Positions 42,881 to 53,732 of a stretch of DNA of 64,000 bases are shown one piece after another; position 1 is the first letter of the stretch; each line of letters starts with the position of its first letter. Made by a program: the position numbers and the translations under genes. The notes under the pieces were generated by a model, which saw only the letters and a program-made list of their open reading frames with translations, made no database searches and was not told the origin of the DNA. This stretch comes from Siphonodentalium dalli. Taxonomy: Eukaryota > Mollusca > Scaphopoda > Gadilida > Siphonodentaliidae. The stretch lies in the NCBI GenBank assembly GCA_032622095.1, contig CP136061.1, positions 54,511,762 to 54,575,761 of the forward strand, written 5' to 3'.

Positions 42881-43215
42881 TTATCAAGGTGGACACCACC
42901 CCCACAGAGACCCTCCAGCCATGTCCCTGCAACCAGCCTTGTGTGTTGATGGATGTTTCCAACTTTTCCATACTAGAAACTTATGAACGTGATATGTGTC
43001 TTATTTACCTTTATACCTTACGTTTCATTACGTCTGTAGTGGACGCTGGCAGTCTGCCACTGTATCCACCTCACATTATGTTATTTCACCATATTCGGCT
43101 GCATCTCTAGACATATTTGGGTTATATGGTTGAAAATCAGTCACCGATACCACATTATGGTCATACTTAACATCCTGATTTATCCAATGATTATCTAGTC
43201 TATTTTTTGAATTGG
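42881..43215. other. unannotated sequence downstream of the LINE remnant (minus-strand sense)
   Basis: No supported gene. It may include the 3' untranslated part of the LINE, but no poly-A or microsatellite tail was recognised. Confidence 0.4.
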
Positions 43216-43216
43216 T

Positions 43217-43485
43217 TTATATCTTCAGCACATATACCACTTCATCTGGTACATTATAATTGTTCAAAGTAGTGACCACTCTTTGGCTGAATGTATATTT
43301 TCTCACATTATAGTTGGATCTTTCTTTGTATATTTTATACTGGTAGTTGTGGCTTCTGATCCGATATTCAGTGTTTATTGTTAGAATGTTTGATACTTCC
43401 GGATTATAGAAGTTGAATATTTTAAAACATTCAATCATATCACCTTGGATAGTTGGTAGTTCCATCTTTCTTAGCCTTGGCTTAT
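43217..43485 (-). pseudogene. LINE (CR1/Jockey-like) reverse transcriptase, C-terminal remnant
   Basis: The minus-strand frame reads RLRKMELPT, then GDMIECFKIFN, then YKERSNYNVRKYTFSQRVV and VPDEVV. This follows the conserved order near the end of ORF2 in CR1/Jockey-type LINEs (L-x-L-P-T..R.RGDMIE.YKI, then K.R.....R..FFS.RVV..WN.LP..VV). Trp and Leu of the WN-LP motif are replaced (LNNYNVPDE). The catalytic fingers/palm and the endonuclease are absent. It is an old 5'-truncated or decayed insertion. Confidence 0.72.
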
Positions 43486-43489
43486 TTGA

Positions 43490-44400
43490 TCAGCTGTTGT
43501 ATCGTTTGATCACTGGCACTGACTGCTATCACACACACGTCTACATGTATGTGCAACAACAGGTGTAAACATGCCTTGAAAAAAGTTCCATAAAAATGTT
43601 TTTGTCGTAATAGAGTATGTTAGGGTTTTATAATTACTAGAGCAGGGTTGCATGCAGGTGGTCTTGCCCCCTTCCCCTTGACTTGACGCCTGAAAAAATG
43701 CATATTAATTTACATTGGGGAAAAAATGCATTCTGATGATTTTCTCAGGGGGGGGGGGGGCTTCAATGCTAGCACCACACCTGGATAAGACTGAACTGTT
43801 ATGCAAAATAACAGTATTTGGTTTTCTTCAGAAGTGCTGTGCTTTGCCCTAATTAGCAACATCAGTGGAAGGGGAAATACTCTATTATAACTATGATCAA
43901 TTGGACCATGCAGATTACAGTTCCCTCCCTTCCCTTGTGGTCTGTCCTGTGGAGATCGAAGGCTGAGTGTTTGATTATAAAGTCACTTCACTGGCCCATT
44001 AATAATCCTTTATGGTATGTAACCTTGTGGTGGGGGACTAATTACAGGTACACATGTTATATTAGTGTTACCTGATGTTTACCACTGGCCATGTCTCTAA
44101 TCATTGGTTCATTCAGAGTCATATATTCTGCTCAGTCAAGTGCTCTAAAATTGGGACTGCTTGTAATTCAACGCTTTAAACTGTCACAATGTTTATCCTA
44201 TGAAGTTTTATCTTCTCCAAGGCAAGACCGATCTGATTAATTGGGTCTTTAGCAGGGCATCAAGTGACTACTTTTGATTGTGGATTTCCATGCAAATTTG
44301 CAGAAGAAAAGTTATGCTTGTTCAAAACAGTTTTCCAACATTATGGTTGTTCAAATTCTGAAAATAGCAATTAAGCCCAATCTACAATCTAGTAACTATC
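43490..44400. other. unannotated sequence
   Basis: Contains a G run at about 43750 and otherwise unique AT-rich DNA. TTGGTTTTCTTCAG at 43819-43832 is acceptor-like, but the following frame soon closes. Confidence 0.45.
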
Positions 44401-44401
44401 T

Positions 44402-44792
44402 TTAAAGTGATATGAAACACTCCGGTAGGGTGATCAAATAGAAATGGAGAATGATATTGATCAAAGTATTTATTCTTACAAAATATTAATGCAAATTGAC
44501 AATTAACACACACACCGTCATTCTGATATATTAATTAAATGCAATGACTCTTGATGGCGAAATAATTTGTGTTTGTTTATCACTGATAGTTGAATCACAA
44601 ATCCAGATGTAAATATTTACAATTGAGCATAGTTCAGATGATATTTTCTATGGAGATCGAGGTAAGGCCGATTTCAAATTGAAAGTTTTGGCGATGTTAG
44701 TATAGTAATGCTTCATTCTCCAGGTTGGCATAATGCCCGAGTTCCAACTTATCAGTTCAACATACCAGAACAAGTCCATAATATGTCTTTAA
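44402..44792 (+). mobile_element. K-family element copy 3
   Basis: TTAAAGTGATATGAAACAC to CATAATATGTCTTTAA. It lacks the 85-bp insertion present in copy 1, so it shows the intact 391-bp form. Confidence 0.78.
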
Positions 44793-45219
44793 GAGAATGT
44801 AATATGATGTAATTCTCTTAGATATTTAATCTGCCTTTCAACATATTGTCCATTTAGCTTTTGGTTAAGCGTTTTAGCCCATATTACAGCATATGATGTG
44901 TTTAATCCAAAACTAACTTGTCCTGTAATGGTGAAATGTTTCTCAGGGGTGCTGGAGTGGGGGGGGGGGGTGGTCGGTGAGGCACAAAGTGACTCCTTTC
45001 ATTCTTTGTGGTAAAAAAAATACATAAACGGTATCATCTAAAACAGCATTGTTATATATTGTCCTAAAAGATCAATATATTCAGTGTTGTAGTTTGATCC
45101 TGGAAATTGCTTTAAAATGCTGTATGAATACCACAAGTTTGTACATTTTATGCCAAATGAAACCTCTGTCTAAAAAAAGTGCCCTTTTCTAGAAGTTGCG
45201 CCCCCCTTCCTTGGTTAGT
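44793..45219. other. unannotated sequence with a G run
   Basis: G run at about 44959. Nothing else supported. Confidence 0.45.
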
Positions 45220-45452
45220 TTAACCCTTTCATGATGGGAATTGTGCTTGTGCAGCATTAAAGATCATGTGCCATAGGGAGCCTTGCATATATAAGAGAAT
45301 GCACTGGCTTACACCGTCAAGGTAAATATTGTGAGGCCAATGCATTTTCTTATATATGCAAGGCTCCCAATGGGAGACTCGCATATATAAGAGAATGCAT
45401 TGCCAAAAGGTTTTCGCAAAATTTTAAGAAGCTCCAGTCATGGAAGGATTAA
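45220..45452. mobile_element. MITE-B copy 3
   Basis: TTAACCCTTTCATGATGGG to CAGTCATGGAAGGATTAA. The first hairpin lost its left arm (ATGTGCCATAGGGAGCC). Confidence 0.88.
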
Positions 45453-46327
45453 ATTATTTTTAATTTATGTACAATTGGGATTGGGGTACAAGTTGCAGTT
45501 AGATAAATATCGTTATCCTTTAGAAGGGATATAGAAATGTTCACTTTCAATCCCGCACACAAGTGACAAGAATATTTAAAAATCCCCATGAATTTGTAGA
45601 GTTAACCATACTTTAATTATTATTTATCACAATAAAACTGTTTTGTGTTGAAATCCGACATACTAATCAGCTGCACTAACAGGGAAATTAATGGATTAAA
45701 ATTGGATCTATATTTCTTTGTTGACAGTAAAGTAGGAATGAGTAGCGGATAGTGACCAGCTGTTGGCTTTGATGAATCATTGAAGGTGTTTATGAGAAAA
45801 TTTATTGTTGTAAATTTCTTCAATTAGAAATGTGTATACAGTAATAAATAGAAAATCTAGTGTTTTAGGAATTACAACCCTTCACCTACTTTTGAAAAAT
45901 CATTATAACATTCAAAAATAAATAGATCAACTTTCTAATGGAACAAGTTCCAAGCCGACCCACCTGGATTCGCCAGATAAATGTGTATTGTTTTAAATAC
46001 CGCATTAAGTCACACCCAAAAATATTTGCAACTCTGTAACTTTTGCTCTAGAGATTTGCATTGAAATTCACATTCGATATTGGCCACTTGACGTCGACTT
46101 TAATTTCTTCTCATTTAGAATTTATGGGATGTGGGTGTGCAAGAATTTATTTTAATCGAAGGAAATTGATCTGAAAATATCAAACTTGGACGAAGAGATG
46201 TCTCAATCCGACAAAAGTAGAAATTATAATCTAAACCTGCTGACTTAGCTCATATGCCAACGATGACAGATTGCAAAATATTCTATCAGTCAGTATGAAA
46301 CTATGACCAGTCAATAACCATGAGGTA
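45453..46327. other. unannotated sequence
   Basis: Unique AT-rich DNA without exon evidence. Confidence 0.5.
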
Positions 46328-46565
46328 CAGTAATGCTCTAAATAATCGACTCCTTAACCACAGAAGAATTATGGGTAACATTTCAGGATTTAGTCGGAAA
46401 TATGGCTTGTTGCCATTCATTGGAAAGCTCTCAGTGAGAGCTTTCCGATGAATGGTAACTGAGAGCTTTCCGATGAATGACAACAAGCCATATTTCCGAC
46501 TAAATCCTGAAAAGTTACCCATAATTCTCCTGTGGTTAAGGAGTCGATTATTTAGAGCATTACTG
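46328..46565. mobile_element. MITE-A copy 18, loop segment duplicated
   Basis: TA-flanked. The 25-bp block CTGAGAGCTTTCCGATGAATG is present twice. Both arms are altered at the same position (CACAGAAGAATT, AATTCTCCTGTG), but not complementarily. Confidence 0.92.
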
Positions 46566-46594
46566 TAACAACTGTACATCTCGTGCCTTGCTTT

Positions 46595-47028
46595 CAGGTC
46601 TGAAAATAGTGTGTCTGTCTTTTGCAGAATGAGGTCCCCAGTAGGTGAATTTAGTGACACTATCTTGCACAGCAGGCTAGCATTACCAAATTTGCCCTCT
46701 GGGGACCTCATTCTTCTTTGGCCTCATCTTCTGGGAAGTATCTATAGTCTCAAATTAATATTGTTTTAGTTACTTTCTCAGTTTCTATTTCCCCTAATTT
46801 GCAGAAGATAAGATAGATAATCGAGGTGACTAATGGGTGAACATCACCAACTTCAATTGGGGAAGTTGAATATGATCCTAGGTCTCCCATAGCAGTTGAG
46901 GCTTAAGCAGAATGAGGTCCCCAGAGGGTGAATTTGTTGATGCTAGCCCACCATGCAGGATAGCGTCACTAAATTCACCCTCTGGGGACCTCATTCTGCA
47001 AATGACATACACACTACTCACAGCCTTG
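46595..47028. mobile_element. MITE-C copy 9, long form (reverse interior)
   Basis: Both cassettes are near complete. The interior reads GGAAGTATCTATAGTCTC...GGTGAACATCACC, the reverse orientation of copy 4. Termini are diverged (CAGGTCTG / CAGCCTTG). Confidence 0.88.
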
Positions 47029-47029
47029 G

Positions 47030-47740
47030 CAGTCAGTAACAGGTAACAAGTGTACATCTCCTGTCCTGCTTTTGCCTGAAAAAATTTTGTAAGCAATTGC
47101 TAGTTCATCACAAATAATTTGCTCCATAAAAACAGGTAACTGAAGCGTGAAACCTACACACCACTGTACCCTGAGAGTGTAGGAGGTACCTTTGATCAAC
47201 AAGGTCATTATAGTCTCGCTCAGGTGAATGGCAGGTATTATCACAATATACCTATATATAAGTTCAAATGCAAGGATTATAGAGAAAGCTTTTGTCCTAT
47301 TCATGTGGATTTTATTTGTTTAGTTAATATTGCTTGCCTTGAGCCCAGCAGGGTAAAGACTGACTTAAGGCTTGTGTATTGTCATTATCAGTGGTTTGTG
47401 TCTTTCCGGGATGTTTTGACGGATGTGTTGATAGAGATTTCCGTTTAAGATACCTGTTGCACATCACTGATAGTAGAATTATGTGAAACTTGTGAAAACA
47501 AATTGGAAATATTTACACCTCAAGGATTTATAATGGAATGTAACTTTGCATGATTTTTGACATTCTAAAATGATTTTCAAAAGTGAGTATAAAAACTACA
47601 CGGGAGACCTTTATAGGGAGCAATATTAATGTTTTGATAGTCGAATCAATTTACTCCTTGATGGCTAGATCAGATAATAGTAGTTTGTAAACCTGACTGA
47701 CGTAACTTCACACCTGGGTAAGATCAGATAAGATTGATCG
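47030..47740. other. unannotated sequence
   Basis: No supported exon or repeat. Frames at 47014-47448 have no family match. Confidence 0.45.
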
Positions 47741-47741
47741 T

Positions 47742-47985
47742 TTAACCATTCCATTACTGGAGCTTCCTGAAACTTTTTGAAAACCCTGTGCCAATACATA
47801 CGTACTCTTATATATGCGAGTCGCCCTCACATATATCAGAGAATGCATTAGCCTAACAGTATTTACCTTGACCTTGTAAGCCAGTGCATTCTCTTATATA
47901 TGTGAGGCTCCCTATATATAAGAGAATGCACTGTCACAGGGTCTTTAATGCTGCACCAGCACTGCTCATGTCATGAAAGGGTTAA
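47742..47985. mobile_element. MITE-B copy 4
   Basis: TTAACCATTCCATTACTGG to TCATGAAAGGGTTAA. The second hairpin has a shortened loop (GCTCCCTATATATAAG). Confidence 0.88.
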
Positions 47986-48154
47986 CGATTATACTATATC
48001 CAGTAAATTTGAATCGATCTGGTATTATACCAATATGATATTTCTATTCCCGATCAGGGGATTCTGTTACAGCAATGATGAATTAATGAAATTTGATGAT
48101 ATAACAATAGTTAATTATAAGTAATAGAAAATACCTACAGTTTTTGTTTAAATA

Positions 48155-48245
48155 CAGAAATTTCTCATTCTTGTCTGGAAAGAAATATTGAATTTTCAGA
48201 AGCGAGTGAAATTTAATATTTCTTTCCAGACACGAATGAGATGCT
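48155..48245. repeat. hairpin with ~33-bp arms
   Basis: TCATTCTTGTCTGGAAAG-AAATATT pairs with AATATTTCTTTCCAGACACGAATGA around a loop of about 20 bases. No terminal relation to the MITE families. Confidence 0.75.
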
Positions 48246-48391
48246 TCAGGTGTTCTTTTTATTATATGTGCCTCATTAATGCTCACAGTTGGTAAACTAT
48301 GTGGCATTTTCACTTTTAATAATTCAAAAAAATTGAAAAAAATACTCTGAAAGAAACTACTAGTACTGGTTGACCAAAATCTCTACAAAAG

Positions 48392-48768
48392 CTACAGTGA
48401 ATTAAGGAAAAGTACAGTGAATTAACGAAAGCTAGAGTGAATTAACGAAAGCTACAGTGAATTAACGAAAGCTGCAGTGAATTAACCCTTTGAGTGCCAG
48501 GTCGATTTTTGTATCAACCCATATACCCTGTGCCAATGCATTCTCTTATATATGCGAGTCGACCATAGGTCGCCTCACATATATAAGAGAATGCATTGGC
48601 TTAACAAATTATTTTTTTTTTTTTTTTTTTTTTAGCATTTTTTTTACAATTTTAATAATTTATCCTTATATTCTTTAAAACAGACTTATTTTGTAGGTTT
48701 AGGGCCGATGATATCGGCCCCTGGCACTCAAAGGGTTAACGAAAGCTGCAGTGAAATAACAAAATCAT
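48392..48768. repeat. 20-bp minisatellite (GTGAATTAACGAAAGCTACA)
   Basis: About four units precede and one to two follow the composite MITE, which inserted at the TTAA of one unit. The interrupted unit reads GAA|TTAA before and TTAA|CGAAAG after. Confidence 0.92.
48482..48739. mobile_element. G/core composite MITE (TTAA-flanked)
   Basis: Arms TTAACCCTTTGAGTGCCAG / CTGGCACTCAAAGGGTTAA are G-type. The left arm continues TTTTTGTATCAACCCATAT exactly as in the reverse complement of MITE-G at 17850, then switches at ACCCTGTGCC into the hairpin core. Only one core hairpin remains. The other end is a T-rich stretch. Confidence 0.9.
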
Positions 48769-48859
48769 TACATAAGTATTGACACGTTTCATATCGTTTC
48801 GCTATCTAAGGACTCAATACAAAATTAATCTGGATAACGCTGAATGGATATCTGGATAC

Positions 48860-49122
48860 TTAACCCTTCCATAACTCCTGAAATTCTGCGAAAAACCCTG
48901 TGCCAATGCATTCTCTTATATATGTGAGTCTCCCATATAGGGAGCCTCACATAAATAAGAGAATACATTGGCCTAACAATATTTACCCTGACCTTGTTAG
49001 CCAGTGAATTCTCTTATATATGTGAGGCTCCCTATAGGAGACTCGCTTACATGAGATAATACACTGCATGGCACATGATCTTTAATTCTGGAACAGCTCA
49101 GCTCCCGTCATAAAAGGGTTAA
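48860..49122. mobile_element. MITE-B copy 5
   Basis: TTAACCCTTCCATAACTCC to CGTCATAAAAGGGTTAA. Both hairpins are present with several mismatches. Confidence 0.88.
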
Positions 49123-49327
49123 TCGAATGACAGTGTGGGCATGTGATAGCATCAGCTAAGATAATCATTCTTAGTGATAATATATATAGCTCTCTATATA
49201 GGATGGCCAGATTTATAAATCGAGATAATAAGAATCACGAAGAGCCTAAGGCCTTATGTCGGTCTGTGTAAACATACACTCAGAGTCATACTCACATATA
49301 CTGAGTCTATAACGTAGTCTCTTCGAC

Positions 49328-49391
49328 ATGTCACACAGTGTTACGTTAATCGTTTTAATCTTTAGATTATTTTATCTTGGAGCTGCTACTG
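49328..49391 (+). CDS. possible signal-peptide first exon
   Basis: ATG in good context (G at -3) opens MSHSV-TLIVLIF-RLFYLGAAT and is followed at once by a consensus donor, CTG|GTGAGT. The residues form a plausible signal peptide with cleavage near GAAT|G, though Arg13 sits in the hydrophobic core. The exon would end in phase 1, matching the phase-1 start of the transmembrane exon at 57789. TATATA/TATAAAT motifs lie 90-140 bases upstream. A 21-codon exon can occur by chance. If it is real, the FN3-like exon at 35355 belongs to another gene. Confidence 0.33.
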
Positions 49392-49523
49392 GTGAGTTCT
49401 GATTTGCGCAGTACTATTTTTTGGATGAATTTAAAACTGAGCGAAAAATAGTATGACTCATAAGTTTTTACCAAACAATAGGGAAACTAAGAGGGTTATT
49501 TTAGATAGCTAACAGACAAAATA

Positions 49524-49983
49524 TGTGACCCGCCATATCAAATCCAGTTGTAAGTCAGGATTTTTTTTACCCTGTGCCAATGCATTCTCTTATATATGCA
49601 AGTCGACCATAGGTCGCCTCGCATATATAAGAGAATGCATTGGCCTAACAATTTTTTACAATTTTAATAATTTTTTCTTGTATTCTTCAACAATTTTATA
49701 ATTTCACCCATACAGAGCCCCAGACAAACATGAGCAGACGACACTCTTCTATATGCTTCTATATATGTGTGGGGCTCCCTGCAGGGTAATGGATGTTTTT
49801 TATTTTATGTCCTAAAAATTGTAAGAAACATTTATTTTTAAAAAATGATAAAAAATTGTTAGGCCAATGCATTCTCTTATATATGCGAGGCGACCTATGG
49901 TCGACTCGCATATATAAGAGAATGCATTGGCACAGGGTAAACAAAATCCCGACTTACGACTGGATTTGATATGGCGGGTCACA
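49524..49983. mobile_element. H/core composite foldback element
   Basis: TGTGACCCGCCATATC... on the left mirrors ...GATATGGCGGGTCACA on the right, with TA outside both. After about 45 bp of arm each side enters the hairpin core at TACCCTGTGCC / GGCACAGGGTA. Both core hairpins are present and a short unrelated piece sits in the centre. The outer arms do not resemble B, D or G. Confidence 0.87.
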
Positions 49984-49984
49984 T

Positions 49985-51210
49985 ATGTACATGTGAAGCG
50001 ATACAGTTTTGAATTCGCGCAATTGGGTGCGCAAATTCATAGTGAGCAAATTTATAACTGAGCAAAAAATAGCATTGCATGAATTTAAATACGAGTAAGG
50101 TAACTCAGAATCTCGGTTCGGTAAATATAAAAGTTATGGCAGCTTTAATAACAGGGTTCACACAGAAATGAATAGTCCTTGAATTTCGGACCTTGGAATG
50201 AATAGTATTTGAATAGTACCAGTCCTTGCAAGTTGAGAAAGTACAGACCCTGCCCATATGGCTCCTGTCCCACACTTGTATATATCATTAACTATCCAAT
50301 CAGCACATGTAATTAAGCAGCACAAGCAACAGTTGAATGTTGGATTGAAGTTTCATCCAACATTCAGACCTTTGACTGTACGTTCTGTGGCGGGGAAAGT
50401 TCCGCTTCCATTTTTTCATAAAGCCGATAAACATATATACACATGTAAGTTGTCGAATGATAATTTAGAAATATATAACCATCTTGACAATGACTAAAGA
50501 CATATATAGCCCAACATTGACCAAAATCTATGACATAACTGGGCAAGGTATAAATAGGATGATGACTGTATTTAAGAACGCAGATATCACGTGGTAAATT
50601 GGTATGTAAAGTCTCCTAATTTTGTGATAGTAACGTTCTTTCAAACTCAAATTCAAACTCAAGTGATTTTATTTGATAATCCAAACTATATATTACATAA
50701 TGACAACGGGACTCTGTGGAAGACATAACTTATATATAGAGCCATATGATAACATAATAAATATAATAATGAACATAAACTGAATGTAGGTGCAAGAGAA
50801 AATGAAAAATAGGGGACAGTTGTCACACTCATGTTTGTAAGGGGAATGGGCAGGGGCAACAATAAAATGGGGGAGGTGGTTACATGGCATGCATAACATG
50901 TGGGGGGATATGCTAATATAAAGCAATAAACTATATATATTAATTTGAATCCAAGAACAATTTAATATAGTTTAAGCGAATGTGTAAGGATGTGACTGTA
51001 CAATCAGTGGACCTCATTTGATTACCGGTACGGTTAAAATATTTCTTCAATTTTCAGGGAGGCTTTTCCTCAATGCTTTGGCTCTCTTTGAGATGCGATT
51101 TTTGAATTTTTTGTCCTTTCACTTAAGTTAACTCGCATATATGCAGTTAGAACTTTATTTAGTTAATGTAATTTTTATGTTACAATAAAGCTTATAAGCC
51201 TGTATCTTGT
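49985..51210. other. unannotated sequence, possibly intronic
   Basis: A tract at 51041-51058 (ATTTCTTCAATTTTCAG) is a strong acceptor. The frame after it (RLFLNALALFEMRF) closes without a donor and no domain is recognised. The remainder is AT-rich and unique. Confidence 0.45.
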
Positions 51211-51214
51211 TACA

Positions 51215-51347
51215 AACCTTGACCTTGTAAGCCAGTGCATTCTCTTACATATGCGAGGCTCCACAGACTGGCATATATTAGAGAAGGCACTGCACATGAT
51301 CTTTATAATTCTGCACCAGCACGGATCCCATCATGAAAGGGTTAAAA
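51215..51347. mobile_element. MITE-B copy 6, right half
   Basis: CTTGACCTTGTAAGCCAG, one hairpin and the right end CCATCATGAAAGGGTTAA. The left half is missing. Confidence 0.85.
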
Positions 51348-51577
51348 AATAATGACTGTGTAATTGTTAGACTGCATATATAAGTGCAAGATTATATGTT
51401 GTTGATTTTGGAGTACAATAACAGTGGCTTGTCCATACAGTTACGAGTTTCCTTGTGGTCGTCTATTAATTGATGCATGTATAATTTGTAGCTGACAGTG
51501 ATGAATCATGTATGTTGTCAAGTCTTAAAATATGACTTTATGTGCACCTATGACTGCCTATGATATAAATAAATGCA

Positions 51578-52464
51578 TTAACCCTTTACCCAACAAAACG
51601 GCAAAAAACGCCCAAATAAAGCTTCAACGGCCTAAAATATCTTCGGTCTGTTTCAATAACACCATACAAATATGGATATCATTGGAACCGGTTCATTGAC
51701 CACATTGTGATGGTTACAGTTATGCCCTGTGCCAATGCATTCTCTTATATATGCGAGTCTACCATAGGTCGCCTCGCATATATAAGAGAATGCATTGGCC
51801 TAAAAAAAATAAAAAATTCTTACATTTTTTAACAATTTTTATAATATTTTTCTACATTCTTTGACAATTTTATCATTTTTAATATGTGTTAAAGGTACTT
51901 AACCCGTAAAGAGGGTCCCCATCTCAACAGATTCCAACAACAACAATCCGATCAGAGGGTCCTATATTACTATTTCTTTGGCTTTGGGGGTAAAAAATAT
52001 TTGATTCGAGTCGAGGAACCCATCAAACAAAGCTCAGAGTTATTAGATATTGATTTTTCAAATTTGTTATGTTCTCGAGATCAGTACTAATAACTGCCGT
52101 AATCTGCTCTGGATGTGTACTCCAAACCTATTCAAACAGACAAGGATGAATAACTCTAAAATCAAGTGGTAATTTTAACGCAATTTTGACTGAGTTCTGG
52201 GCCAGATAGTATTCCCGATAACGAAAAATAATAGATTTCTAAAATCGATATCTAACAAATCTGAGCTTTGATGGGTGACTTCCTCGACTCGAATAAAATA
52301 TTTTTGACCCCCGAAGCCATTGAAATAGTAATTGAGAGGAGTTTTATCGGGTTGAGTACCTTTAAGCCAATGCATTCTCTTATATATGCGAAGCGACCTA
52401 TGGTCGACTCGCATATATAAGAGAATGCATTGGCACAGGGCCGTTCTGTTGGGTAAAGGGTTAA
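51578..52464. mobile_element. MITE-D copy 2 with a nested TTAA element
   Basis: TTAACCCTTTACCCAACAA to GTTGGGTAAAGGGTTAA, the reverse orientation of the copy at 22403 with the same core junctions (TTATG|CCCTGTGCC and CACAGGG|CCGTTCTG). The spacer between the two core hairpins is interrupted by a 469-bp element at 51893. Confidence 0.92.
51893..52361. mobile_element. 469-bp foldback element at TTAA inside MITE-D
   Basis: AGGTACTTAACCCG / CGGGTTGAGTACCT termini with TTAA duplicated outside. Comparison with MITE-D copy 1 (GTGTTAAGCC) gives the empty site. The arms are long (over 150 bp, e.g. CGAGTCGAGGAA and TTCCTCGACTCG) and moderately diverged. Confidence 0.9.
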
Positions 52465-52760
52465 TTATACAACAGATTGCACATGTTATGTACTATTAGT
52501 GCGCAAGTATCATGTTACATTTGACATGTAAGTTGATATGCATGTAATATCAGTGTTTAGATTTGTCATTCCCTCAGTGTATTTAAATTTCACAGAAGTG
52601 AACATACGTCATTGTTGAATAATATGATTTTGACACATCATTTCTAACATCTAGGAATTTAATCTCTTAATAAATGGATACCACTGATGAGTAGTTACTT
52701 GATTTACATTCATAAATTTGTAGTGATGTCCAGGTAATAATGTGACAGGATATAGTGTCT
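52465..52760. other. unannotated sequence
   Basis: Nothing supported. AT-rich. Confidence 0.5.
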
Positions 52761-52835
52761 AAGCCTGCAAATAGTGTGTCTCATTTGCAGAATGAGGTCC
52801 CCAGAGGATGAATTTAGTGATGCTATCCCTCACAC
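52761..52835. mobile_element. MITE-C copy 10, left fragment
   Basis: AAGCCTGCAAATAGTGTG through GAATGAGGTCCCCAGAGG to GATGCTATCCCTCAC, then unique sequence. Confidence 0.8.
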
Positions 52836-53013
52836 TTGGTATGAAACATGGTTGTGATTGTTTCGCACCACACATACATACGACCTCAGTGGTGCGAGAT
52901 GGGTGTTGTGTTATCAGCATGATTATAATCTTGGTGCGCACATGTTGTAGCTCATATTGGTGTCTTATTACTCTATCGATTATATCGATTGCTATATCAT
53001 GCACAATTCTCAG

Positions 53014-53108
53014 GGACGTATCGACAATATGTGGGTTGTATCAACCTCAGCTTCCATGGATGGGTCATCATTTTGTGAAGAGCTGTGGACCATGTACTTG
53101 TACAATGG
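53014..53108 (+). CDS. possible Cys-rich (VWC-like) exon
   Basis: Between GCACAATTCTCAG and the donor ATGG|GTAATT an open frame reads TICGLYQP, then FVKSCGPCTCTMG. The C-x2-C-x-C cluster after an aromatic/Trp stretch is reminiscent of von Willebrand C domains, which often read C.PC.C..G. The exon would be entered in phase 2 and left in phase 1, the latter matching the transmembrane exon. Its upstream partner was not found. This is a suggestion from a short motif only. Confidence 0.25.
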
Positions 53109-53469
53109 GTAATTATCCACCGGTGCACCATTTAGTTCTTCTCCTAACATCTATTATAATCCGATCGAGTTGGGTGACATGACACATAATTTCTTGCTCA
53201 TTCCCACTTGAGCAGACTCAGCAGAGCTTTTACATTGCTAAACATCATCGCGCTCGCTTTGTGACAATCAGAACGAAATTCTGATGTAAATCTGCTCGAT
53301 AACTGAGGCATATCGTACCCTCTGTGAACAGTGACTGAGACTAATACGCGAAGACTACTTGGTAAGGAAGCTAATCATCCAGACTCCATCGTCATGGTTT
53401 CAACACAAGATGTCCATGTAATGATGACGTTGCCCAGTTTTTTTTTGACATCCTGTTACGGAATACATT
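53109..53469. other. unannotated sequence, possibly intronic
   Basis: No further Cys-rich open stretch with splice signals seen. Confidence 0.4.
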
Positions 53470-53732
53470 TTAACCCTTTCATGATGGGAGCTGTGCTGGT
53501 GCAGCATTAAAGATCCTGATCCACTGCATGCACTTATATATGAGTGTCTCCCATAGGGAGCCTCGCATATGTAAGAGAATGCACTGGGCTTACAAGGACA
53601 CCGTAAATATTGTTAGGCCAATGTATTCTCTTATATATGCGAGGCTCCCTATGGGAGACTCGCATATATAAGAGAATGCATTGTCACAGGGTTTCGCAAA
53701 ATTTCAGGAAGCTCCAGTCATGGAAGTGTTAA
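53470..53732. mobile_element. MITE-B copy 7
   Basis: TTAACCCTTTCATGATGGG to AGTCATGGAAGTGTTAA. One of the cleanest copies, with both hairpins and the GTAAATATTGTTAGGCC spacer. Confidence 0.92.

Noticed and set aside
42753-42986. Pro/Gly-rich frames
   Set aside because: Arise from the G runs and the ~60-bp repeat.
51041-51130. Exon after TTCTTCAATTTTCAG
   Set aside because: Good acceptor, but all frames close without a donor or recognisable domain.
21260-52414. Recurring peptides QCILLYMRV and RIYKRMHW
   Set aside because: Translations of the MITE-B/D hairpin core.
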